Below, piece after piece: positions 1 to 5,249 of a DNA stretch of 9,120 nt. Position numbers and translations under genes: made by a program. Each line of letters begins with the position of its first letter. Within the stretch, counting starts at the first letter, position 1. The notes beneath the pieces are model-generated. The model had not been told where the DNA came from and did not search any database. It worked only from the letters and a program-made list of their open reading frames with translations. This DNA is from Chloroflexota bacterium (GTDB lineage Archaea > Iainarchaeota > Iainarchaeia > Iainarchaeales > GCA-2688035), in assembly GCA_030634785.1 (NCBI GenBank), contig DAOWAC010000032.1, forward strand, positions 1 through 9,120, in the 5' to 3' direction.

Positions 1-546
1 CTCGTTTTTTATTTCGCCTTTTTCTCCCATGCTAAAATTTACAACTATTGCAACAGGATTTGAACCAAGCCTTTGTGCAACAATTTTTGTTTTAAGCACA
101 TCAGCAATGCTTGGAGACGTGGGCATTGTTATAAGCAAAATTTCATCTGCTGAAGCAAGTGCAGACATTACGTTTTTTTCAATCCCTGGCGGTGCGTCCA
201 ATAAAATAAAATCATATTTTGGAGCAATCTTTCTTACAACAGACTCAAGTCGTTCTGTATCAACCCTTTTGTAGGATTCAAGACTTAAACCGCTTGGAAT
301 AACATTTACTCCTGATGGTCCTTCATAAATTGCGTCTTCGATTTCACTTTCTCCTACTAAAACGTCGTGCAATGTTATTGGAGCAGATTGCATTCCAATC
401 AGTAATGATACATTTGCCATTGCAATATCTGCATCAATTAAAAGAACCTTAAGATTTTTCTGAGCAAGTGCAATTCCAAGATTGGCTGTCAAAGTTGTTT
501 TTCCAACCCCGCCTTTTCCAGAAGCAATTGTTATTACTTTTCCCAA
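1..546 (-). CDS. minD: MinD/ParA-type SIMIBI ATPase, archaeal MinD-like, C-terminus cut by window edge
   Basis: The visible 182 residues are the N-terminal part of a MinD-family ATPase; the family usually has about 260, so some 80 residues lie beyond the edge. Seen: deviant Walker A KGGVGKTT at 11-18, Walker A' DADIAMANVSLLIG from residue 38, the MinD-like HDVLVGE stretch near 61-67, and Walker B FILLDAPPG at 113-121. Family knowledge: these dimerise on ATP and position proteins or complexes, often at the membrane through a C-terminal helix, which is not visible here. Start: TTG at 546-544 is chosen because GGTG (557-554) lies 7 bases upstream and the Walker A is at the usual distance from it; no ATG fits. 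It is the last visible gene of the leftward group, 51 bases after the Roadblock-like gene. MinD versus another ParA-like role cannot be decided, because archaea carry several paralogues. Confidence 0.9.
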   Translation of the reverse strand, partial: MGKVITIASGKGGVGKTTLTANLGIALAQKNLKVLLIDADIAMANVSLLIGMQSAPITLHDVLVGESEIEDAIYEGPSGVNVIPSGLSLESYKRVDTERLESVVRKIAPKYDFILLDAPPGIEKNVMSALASADEILLITMPTSPSIADVLKTKIVAQRLGSNPVAIVVNFSMGEKGEIKNE

Positions 547-597
547 GTCAAAACACCGTGTTATTATAATATATTCTTTGTTAAAAAATGTTACTTT

Positions 598-1059
598 TTA
601 AGAAATGCGCCTTTTTTTTAGTTCAAACTCTATTTCGCGTGCTATAGCCTTAAGCTCTATTGTTGAAAGGCAACTATTTGCTTTTATTATATAAATGCTT
701 TCTTTAAAAGGCATTAGCATTACCCAGTCCTTTTCTGTACGCATTGTAACAATGTCAGCGGTTGCAAAATTTTTGGTTGCAAAGCCCATTAAGTCTGAAG
801 CATTTTTGCTTTCAGCCTGTCCGTTTCCACTACTGCTAAAAACCGTTCCATTTTTGATTCGCCTTACAGTAATACTGTTTACAAGGTGTTTTTTCTTTAA
901 ACAGGATAAAAGTTCTTTGGCTTCGCTTCCCTTTATTTGAATTGTTTCATTTGCCAGCACATCCTGAATCATTGCAAACTGCTGTTCTGGCAAAGCAGTG
1001 TGGTCAAAATCAAGGACTTTTGCTGCAAATTTAGTAAAAAAATAACTCAAACTTGACAT
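598..1059 (-). CDS. Small protein with probable Roadblock/LC7-like domain
   Basis: A 153-residue protein not recognised by close homology. Residues 1-50 look mainly helical. From about residue 58 the pattern is strand (SITVRRIKNGTVFSS), helix (SKNASDLMGFATKNF), then two strands (DIVTMRTEKDWVMLMPF and SIYIIKANS) and a last helix (ELKAIAREIEFEL). That order and the hydrophobic spacing resemble the Roadblock/LC7 (profilin-like) fold used by MglB-type regulators of small GTPases. This is inference from pattern, not a motif match. No signal peptide or membrane segment is seen. ATG at 1059-1057 is chosen: GGGGAG (1074-1069) lies 9 bases upstream. It lies upstream of minD on the same strand with a 51-base gap, so a shared transcript and a partnership with the ATPase are plausible. 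No small GTPase gene is in the window. Confidence 0.7.
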   Translation of the reverse strand: MSSLSYFFTKFAAKVLDFDHTALPEQQFAMIQDVLANETIQIKGSEAKELLSCLKKKHLVNSITVRRIKNGTVFSSSGNGQAESKNASDLMGFATKNFATADIVTMRTEKDWVMLMPFKESIYIIKANSCLSTIELKAIAREIEFELKKRRIS

Positions 1060-1170
1060 AGTTTACGACTCCCCAATACAAATGACACCAACGAAATCAA
1101 TTAAAAAGTTTAGATTGAAAAAAATCATTTAAAAACAGACAATTACCTCTTTTTTTTAGAAAAATACACT
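1060..1170 (-). promoter_or_regulatory. Intergenic region with T-tract terminator and candidate promoter for the Roadblock-minD pair
   Basis: Read on the minus strand, the 111 bases contain short T tracts just after the DUF2226-like stop and a run of eight T at about 1124-1117 flanked by GATT/AATC, fitting archaeal T-rich termination. A TATA-like GTTTTTAAATG sits at 1137-1127. It would put a transcript start near 1103-1100 and leave a leader of about 40 bases with the GGGGAG ribosome site. This suggests the Roadblock-minD pair can be transcribed separately from the two genes upstream. No experimental support is available. Confidence 0.4.
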
Positions 1171-1659
1171 TTAAATCGAGCCAAGCCCTAGTTTTTTAAG
1201 CAAATTGTACCTTGAAGCATTTGACTCAAGTTCCAGTTCAAGAATTTTTGAAACAAGAGCACCCTGATAAGAACCTGTCCCTAACTTTAAAAGTAATTGT
1301 TTTTCAACAGGCTTTTCAAGAGTAATGCGATCATTAAAAGCAATTATTAAATCAATCTGTTGTCGACTAAGCTTGTTTAAATCAAACACTCCTTTTTTTG
1401 CATTAATCAAATTGAACACAAGACGCAAAGCAAGCGGACCATAAACCTGTTTGTTTAGTCTAAGCGAAACAAAAACTGCTCCGACAATTTTCTTTTCTTT
1501 AATTAAAAGCAGTCCTTCTTCCAAACCAGAAACTCCTTCAATTGCTGCAACAAAATATCCATCAAAATCAGAATCAAGAAGTTTTTCAAGACGCTTAATA
1601 GGTGCAATTTCTGAAAAAGACTTATGCGCTTCAACAACTTCTCCAACAGGAATATTCAT
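1171..1659 (-). CDS. DUF2226-like (PATAN/DUF4388-related?) archaeal protein
   Basis: A 162-residue soluble protein. It opens with MNIPVGEVVEAHKSF, and residues about 30-95 carry the pattern DFDGYF...GLEEGLLLIKEKKIVGAVF...VYGPLALRLV. This resembles the archaeal DUF2226 family and the related PATAN-type domains: a small beta domain with GYxxx, an 'EGxLLFxxGxxVgA' hairpin and a following helix. The assignment rests on remembered family patterns, so it is moderate. The C-terminal third is helical with no clear motif. The start ATG (1659-1657) immediately follows the TGA of the upstream gene, and GGTGA (1668-1664) four bases upstream supports it. The two genes are therefore almost certainly cotranscribed and translationally coupled. 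The function is unknown; related domains occur in prokaryotic signalling proteins, often near Roadblock and GTPase genes, which fits the next gene here. Confidence 0.6.
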   Translation of the reverse strand: MNIPVGEVVEAHKSFSEIAPIKRLEKLLDSDFDGYFVAAIEGVSGLEEGLLLIKEKKIVGAVFVSLRLNKQVYGPLALRLVFNLINAKKGVFDLNKLSRQQIDLIIAFNDRITLEKPVEKQLLLKLGTGSYQGALVSKILELELESNASRYNLLKKLGLGSI

Positions 1660-2124
1660 TCATTCACCTAACACTATTACTACATCAGCAGTGTTTTTTA
1701 ATGCTGCTGCCGAAGCCTCTTCAGCCAAAACAACAATGGTTTGTTTGCCATAACGCTTTGCCTTCATTATTGCAGGCAAAAAATCAGAGTCCCTTGTAAC
1801 AAAAGCAATTGAATGAATTGCCTTATTGAAAACTGCTTCGGTTGCATCTGATGCCATTGCAACATCAACATCTCCAACAGTTAACGCTGTTTCAAAACCC
1901 TGATTGACAACTGCTTCAATAAGCTTATTGGAAGCAAATTGATTCAAAAATACACGCGCAATTTTTAGATTACCATGCTTTTCCAAAACCTGCTTTATTG
2001 TTTCCAAATCAATTCCAAGTTCTTTTCGCAAAATGTTTGGCCCGTCAACAAAAACAGCAATATTTCGACCTTTCTCTTTTTTGATTACTTTTCCAATCTT
2101 TTTCTTTACATCTTTAAGACTCAA
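1660..2124 (-). CDS. NYN-domain (PIN-like) protein, TIGR00288/LabA-like family
   Basis: A 154-residue protein made almost entirely of a NYN domain, the PIN-like metal-dependent RNase fold. Visible features: basic N-terminus (1-20), first acidic motif AVFVDGPNILRK with D27 and N30, central GDVDVAMASDA with D85, D87 and D93, and TRDSDFLPAI with D112 and D114, followed by a Rossmann-like strand KQTIVVLAEE. These acidic residues are the expected metal ligands, so catalytic competence is likely; the RNA target is unknown. The length is normal for the archaeal TIGR00288 group. The start is TTG at 2124-2122, with GGTG (2136-2133) 8 bases upstream; no suitable ATG exists. It heads the leftward group and is directly coupled to the DUF2226-like gene. 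Confidence 0.88.
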   Translation of the reverse strand: MSLKDVKKKIGKVIKKEKGRNIAVFVDGPNILRKELGIDLETIKQVLEKHGNLKIARVFLNQFASNKLIEAVVNQGFETALTVGDVDVAMASDATEAVFNKAIHSIAFVTRDSDFLPAIMKAKRYGKQTIVVLAEEASAAALKNTADVVIVLGE

Positions 2125-2136
2125 ATCAAAAACACC

Positions 2137-2200
2137 TTAAAACAATTAATTAATATATAATAAAATAATCAGATAATAACAAAAAGATATTTAAAAATTC
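2137..2200 (-). promoter_or_regulatory. Candidate promoter region of the NYN-DUF2226-like unit
   Basis: On the minus strand two TATA candidates lie upstream of the TTG start. One is TTTTATTATATATTA at about 2165-2151, close to the gene. The other is CCGAATTTTTAAATATC at about 2203-2187, which looks like a B-recognition element followed by a TATA box and would start transcription near 2165. The second overlaps a plus-strand TATA motif. Which one is used cannot be told from sequence. Confidence 0.4.
2180..2195 (+). promoter_or_regulatory. Candidate TATA promoter of the decayed GNAT gene
   Basis: The 16 bases CAAAAAGATATTTAAA are identical to those at 2527-2542 before aIF5A, and the distance to the first ATG (2227) is nearly the same as the distance there to the aIF5A TTG. 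This suggests an intact promoter in front of a dead gene. It overlaps a minus-strand TATA candidate for the NYN gene. Confidence 0.4.
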
Positions 2201-2226
2201 GGTTTTGACAAAAAAAGGCGATTTTG

Positions 2227-2477
2227 ATGAAAATTGAAGAAAAAAAAAAGTAATTTTAAGAAATTGGATGGACTTTGGATTTGGAGAACTCAAGCTTAAC
2301 AGGATTAGAATTAGTTGTTCCACAAAAAACAAGGCAAGCAGACGCGTGATTGAAAAAACATGCGCAAAATTTGAGGGAATTGAAAGGGAAAGCATTGTAA
2401 GCGGCGACGGCAAAACGCATAATTTGCGCGTGTACTCTGTTCTCAAATGGGAGTTTAAGGAAAAAAAATTTAGGTAA
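2227..2477 (+). pseudogene. Remnant of a RimJ/RimL-type GNAT N-acetyltransferase (frameshift plus internal deletion)
   Basis: The last 69 codons (2268-2474, stop 2475-2477) read like the C-terminal third of a GNAT of the Acetyltransf_3 type: DFGFGELKLNRIRI, STKNKASRRVIEK, KFEGIERES and a final YSVLKWEF. Normal members have about 170-190 residues. Just upstream an ATG at 2227 begins MKIEEKKK and stops at TAA after a run of ten A (2240-2249). Slipping one base back in that run opens KKVILRNW, the usual first strand of these enzymes, which continues in frame into MDFGFGEL. So the sequence keeps the start, a frameshift, and a junction near 2265-2270 where about 100 middle residues, including most of the acetyl-CoA site, are missing. 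Codons here use more GCG, CGC and GGC than the neighbours, hinting at acquisition. A short expressed peptide from 2268 is possible but unlikely to be an active acetyltransferase. Confidence 0.75.
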
Positions 2478-2526
2478 AGTGTGTGAAAAAATAGTTCAAA
2501 GCGCAAGAAATTCAAGCAAGGGCAGG

Positions 2527-2569
2527 CAAAAAGATATTTAAATGTAAGCGGACTAAATTATTCAAGGTG
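2527..2569 (+). promoter_or_regulatory. TATA box and GGTG ribosome site of aIF5A
   Basis: CAAAAAGATATTTAAATG (2527-2544) is a good archaeal BRE/TATA candidate. A start about 25 bases downstream would fall near 2564, giving a very short leader carrying AAGGTG (2564-2569), five bases before the TTG start at 2575. Confidence 0.55.
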
Positions 2570-2574
2570 TTTTT

Positions 2575-2976
2575 TTGGTAGAAGGAGAAAAAAAGTTTAC
2601 AAACGCTGGTCATTTAAAACCAGGCAGTTTTGTTTTAATTGACGGCTTTCCATGTCAGGTAAGAAGCACTGACAAATCAAAGCCAGGAAAGCACGGCTCT
2701 GCAAAAGTAAGAGTTGTTGCATTTGACGTTTTCTCAAGCCAAAAAAGAGGACTTTTGAAATCAACAGGAATGGATGTAGACGTTCCAATAATGCTAAAAG
2801 GAAGCGCACAGGTTGTTGCAATAATGGGAGACATTGTGCAAATAATGGACCTTGCATCATACGAAACATTTGACGTAAAAAAACCAGCAGACATTCAGGG
2901 ACTTGCATCAGGTGTTGAAGTAGAATATATGAGATGGGGCGACCAGGTTAAAATTTCAAGAAAGAAAGGAAGCTAA
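2575..2976 (+). CDS. eif5A: Translation initiation/elongation factor aIF5A (hypusine-containing)
   Basis: A 133-residue archaeal IF5A, full length for the family. It binds the ribosome and helps peptide bond formation at difficult sequences such as polyproline. The N-terminal SH3-like domain spans roughly 1-70 and the C-terminal OB-fold about 72-133. The modification loop KSKPGKHGSAKVR is intact; the lysine converted to hypusine (or deoxyhypusine) should be K39, the lysine before HG. The modifying enzyme, deoxyhypusine synthase, is not in the window. The start is TTG at 2575, supported by GGTG at 2566-2569 and by the N-terminus matching the family (FTNAGHLKPGSFVLIDG); no upstream in-frame start is needed. 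It has its own promoter and a T-rich terminator, so it is probably monocistronic. Confidence 0.97.
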   Translation: MVEGEKKFTNAGHLKPGSFVLIDGFPCQVRSTDKSKPGKHGSAKVRVVAFDVFSSQKRGLLKSTGMDVDVPIMLKGSAQVVAIMGDIVQIMDLASYETFDVKKPADIQGLASGVEVEYMRWGDQVKISRKKGS

Positions 2977-2985
2977 CTGCAACTG

Positions 2986-3005
2986 ATTTTTTTTGCTCTT
3001 TTTCT
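2986..3005 (+). terminator. T-rich terminator after aIF5A
   Basis: Ten bases after the aIF5A stop, a run of eight T (2987-2994) is followed by CTCTTTTTCTTC. Archaeal termination commonly uses such T tracts without a hairpin. A weak TAACTG/CAGTTA pair (2974-2979 and 3010-3015) flanks it but is too short to weigh. Confidence 0.55.
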
Positions 3006-3014
3006 TCAACAGTT

Positions 3015-3065
3015 ATCTTTATTAACAGCGAATTCTATTTTATATTCAGTTAAATTTACCGGAGG
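3015..3065 (+). promoter_or_regulatory. Candidate promoter and strong Shine-Dalgarno of the phasin-like gene
   Basis: TATA candidates are CTTTATTAAC (about 3017-3025) and ATTTTATATT (about 3037-3046). The first would start transcription near 3046 and keep the ribosome site; the second would start inside it. GGAGG (3061-3065) lies 6 bases before ATG 3072 and decides that start over the GTG at 3066. Confidence 0.45.
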
Positions 3066-3071
3066 GTGTTT

Positions 3072-3470
3072 ATGCCAAAAGACGCGATAAAGGAAGGAAT
3101 GACATTTGCCCTGGGCATTGTCAAAATAAGTGGAGAAAATTTCAACAAAATAATGACAAATCTTGAAAAGAAAAACAAGCTCAGTGCAAACGAAGGAAAA
3201 AAAATGGTCTACAACTGGGTTAGCGAACAGCAAAAACAGCTTAAAAAAATGCAGGCAAAAATGGAGACCATGAAAAAAAATGCTTTGAAAACAAGAATGT
3301 ACAGCAGCAAAGATTTGGCTGAAATAAATAAAGTAATAAAAAATCTTTCAGCACAAATTGCATCTCTTGAAAAAAAGAAAAAGAACGCAGAAGCAACTTT
3401 AAAGAAACAAAAAAAATCAGCTTTAAAGAAAAGAACTGCAAAAAAAAAGACTACAAAGAAAAAAAAGTAA
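3072..3470 (+). CDS. Phasin-like coiled-coil protein with lysine-rich histone-like tail
   Basis: A 132-residue basic protein. Residues 1-50 (EGMTFALGIVKISGENFNKIMTNL, then KLSANEGKKMVYNW) and the following long helix resemble the phasin superfamily. The segment SSKDLAEINKVIKNLSAQIASLEKK (79-103) matches the typical phasin ending 's.eDl..L...I..Le..'. A charged coiled coil covers about 50-105. The last 25 residues are almost all K with a few S, A, T and R, like the histone-H1-like tail of PhaF. By family analogy the helix could coat a granule or membrane and the tail bind nucleic acid; no PHA synthase is seen, so a PHA role is not supported. The start is ATG 3072 because of GGAGG at 3061-3065. 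It lies 54 bases before the ABC1 kinase and is probably cotranscribed with it. The tail seems to continue in the -1 frame past the stop (see findings). Confidence 0.75.
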   Translation: MPKDAIKEGMTFALGIVKISGENFNKIMTNLEKKNKLSANEGKKMVYNWVSEQQKQLKKMQAKMETMKKNALKTRMYSSKDLAEINKVIKNLSAQIASLEKKKKNAEATLKKQKKSALKKRTAKKKTTKKKK

Positions 3471-3524
3471 AAAAAAAACGCACTGCAAAAAAAGAAAAGA
3501 CAAAATTAAAAAAAGGTAAGATAA

Positions 3525-5195
3525 ATGCTCAGCTTTCTTGAGACACCGGGAGATATCAAAAGATTTCTTGAAATAATGAGGGTTTTCCTCAAATATGGAT
3601 GGAAATCATCAAAAGATTTAAAAAAAATGAAGGGAGATTATCCTTTCCTGGATAAGCTTAATGGAACACAGCAAATTGGAGAAGAAATTCCCGGACCTGT
3701 AAAGCTGAAGCGAATCTTTGAAGAACTCGGTCCAACTTTTATAAAGTTTGGACAGATGCTTAGCACAAGACCTGATTTGATAAAAGAAGAATATATTATT
3801 GAACTAAGAAAGCTTCAGGACGAAGCACCTGCTTTTCCTTATGCAGAAACTGAAAAAATTATAAAAACAGAATTTGGAAAAAGTATTAAAACAATCTTTA
3901 AGAAATTTGAAAAAGAACCTGTTGCCGCTGCATCCATTGGACAAGTCTATCTTGCAACCCTTAATGACGGAAGACATGTTGCTGTTAAAGTGCAAAGACC
4001 AAACATACTGCACACAATAGAAGAAGACCTGAGAATAATGGGATTTATTGCAGAACTCGTTGAAAAAAACATTAAAGAAACAAAATACTACAACCCGACA
4101 AATATCGCAGAAGAATTCGGCGAAACCATAATGAAAGAACTCAACTACAAAAGAGAAGCAACAAATGCAGAACACTTTGGAATAAATTTTAAAAACGACC
4201 CGACTGTTACAATTCCAAAAATTTTCTGGGATTATACAACAATGAAAGTAATAACTCTTGAAAGAGTAAAGGGAAGAAAAATAAGCAAGTTTTTTCACAA
4301 TAAGAAAAAAGAACTAAAAAAAGAAATTGCAACAAATTTCATTGACTGTTTTTTTAAACAAATATTTGTTTATGGTTTTTTTCAGGCAGACCCCCATCCA
4401 GGAAATGTTTTTGTACATATTCACAAAGACAAACCAGTAATAAGTCTGATTGATTTTGGAATGGTTGGCAGACTAATGAAAGATACAAGAGACAACTTTG
4501 CAGCAATGCTTGTGTTAATGGTTGAAAGAAATGTAAAAGGACTGACAAGACAGTTACAGGCAATGGGACTGATTGACCACCTCGACGATGAAAAAAAATT
4601 CATGTTAGACCTTGCAGAAATAATGGATTATTTTTACGACATTAGTTATGACAAAATTGACTTTGCAGGATTTGGAAACGCTATGATAAGAACCATGGTA
4701 AAACACAAAGCCCAAATTCCGCAAGAATATCTTTTGTTCCTAAGAGGAATGAGTGTTGCACAAAACACTGTTGAAACACTTGACCCAACAGTTAACCTAA
4801 TGGCAAGAGCAGAACCATATATCAGAACAATAATGGAAGAAAAAATGAAGCCAGGATATTTGATTAGAACATTTAAAGACAATTACTTTGAATTTGACAG
4901 ACTAATAAAAAGACTTCCTGACAGTCTGATTAAAATATTTGGAAAGCTCGAAGAAGAAGATCTTAAAATTTCAATCGAAGCAACAAACATTGACGCCCTT
5001 AGTAAAAGCCTGATAAAAAGCAGCAACACAGTAAGCATAAGCCTTATTGTAGCAGCATTAATTCTTGGCTCAGGAATGCTTCTTTTTACAGACATTAATA
5101 CCACAATAGGAAACACAACAGAAATCGGAGCAGTTGGCTTTATTGTAGCAGGAGTAATAGGACTACTGGTAGTAATGCGAGCACTCAAAGCCTAA
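3525..5195 (+). CDS. ABC1/UbiB/AarF-family atypical kinase-like ATPase, membrane anchored
   Basis: A 556-residue member of the ABC1 (UbiB, AarF, COQ8) family, of normal length. Motifs in order: family KxGQ motif KFGQ at 74-77 within PTFIKFGQMLSTRPDL; alanine-rich loop AAAS at 134-137, replacing the glycine-rich loop; VAVK with K155; ELNYKREATNAE (205-216); catalytic-loop equivalent QADPHPGN with D289 and N294; and LIDFGMVG with D310. Two hydrophobic segments at about 503-522 and 535-553 are likely membrane helices, as in UbiB/COQ8. Bacterial and mitochondrial members support ubiquinone synthesis and lipid homeostasis; archaea lack ubiquinone, so here an isoprenoid quinone or membrane-lipid role is inference. 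The ATG at 3525 has AGGTAAG just upstream. The gene ends convergently with the DUF63 gene, 54 bases away. All key residues are present, so it should be active. Confidence 0.93.
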   Translation: MLSFLETPGDIKRFLEIMRVFLKYGWKSSKDLKKMKGDYPFLDKLNGTQQIGEEIPGPVKLKRIFEELGPTFIKFGQMLSTRPDLIKEEYIIELRKLQDEAPAFPYAETEKIIKTEFGKSIKTIFKKFEKEPVAAASIGQVYLATLNDGRHVAVKVQRPNILHTIEEDLRIMGFIAELVEKNIKETKYYNPTNIAEEFGETIMKELNYKREATNAEHFGINFKNDPTVTIPKIFWDYTTMKVITLERVKGRKISKFFHNKKKELKKEIATNFIDCFFKQIFVYGFFQADPHPGNVFVHIHKDKPVISLIDFGMVGRLMKDTRDNFAAMLVLMVERNVKGLTRQLQAMGLIDHLDDEKKFMLDLAEIMDYFYDISYDKIDFAGFGNAMIRTMVKHKAQIPQEYLLFLRGMSVAQNTVETLDPTVNLMARAEPYIRTIMEEKMKPGYLIRTFKDNYFEFDRLIKRLPDSLIKIFGKLEEEDLKISIEATNIDALSKSLIKSSNTVSISLIVAALILGSGMLLFTDINTTIGNTTEIGAVGFIVAGVIGLLVVMRALKA

Positions 5196-5249
5196 ACAAT
5201 TACAAAAATAGTATTTCACCACAACAGCCTATTTCACAACAACACTATT

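Noticed and set aside
2150..2515. Minus-strand open frame of 121 codons, rich in F, L and S
   Set aside because: It lies opposite the GNAT remnant and the aIF5A promoter, has no ribosome site or recognisable motif, and its hydrophobicity is explained by the A-rich plus strand.
2974..3015. TAACTG/CAGTTA inverted pair around the aIF5A T tract
   Set aside because: A six-base stem with a loop of about 30 bases is likely chance; the T tract alone explains termination.
3066..3071. GTG start two codons upstream for the phasin-like gene
   Set aside because: GTG 3066 directly abuts the GGAGG ribosome site with no spacer, whereas ATG 3072 has the normal 6-base spacing.
3804..4298. Minus-strand open frame of 164 codons, rich in F, C and Y
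   Set aside because: It is fully inside the ABC1 kinase gene, whose catalytic motifs fix the coding frame; the composition is that of an antisense shadow.
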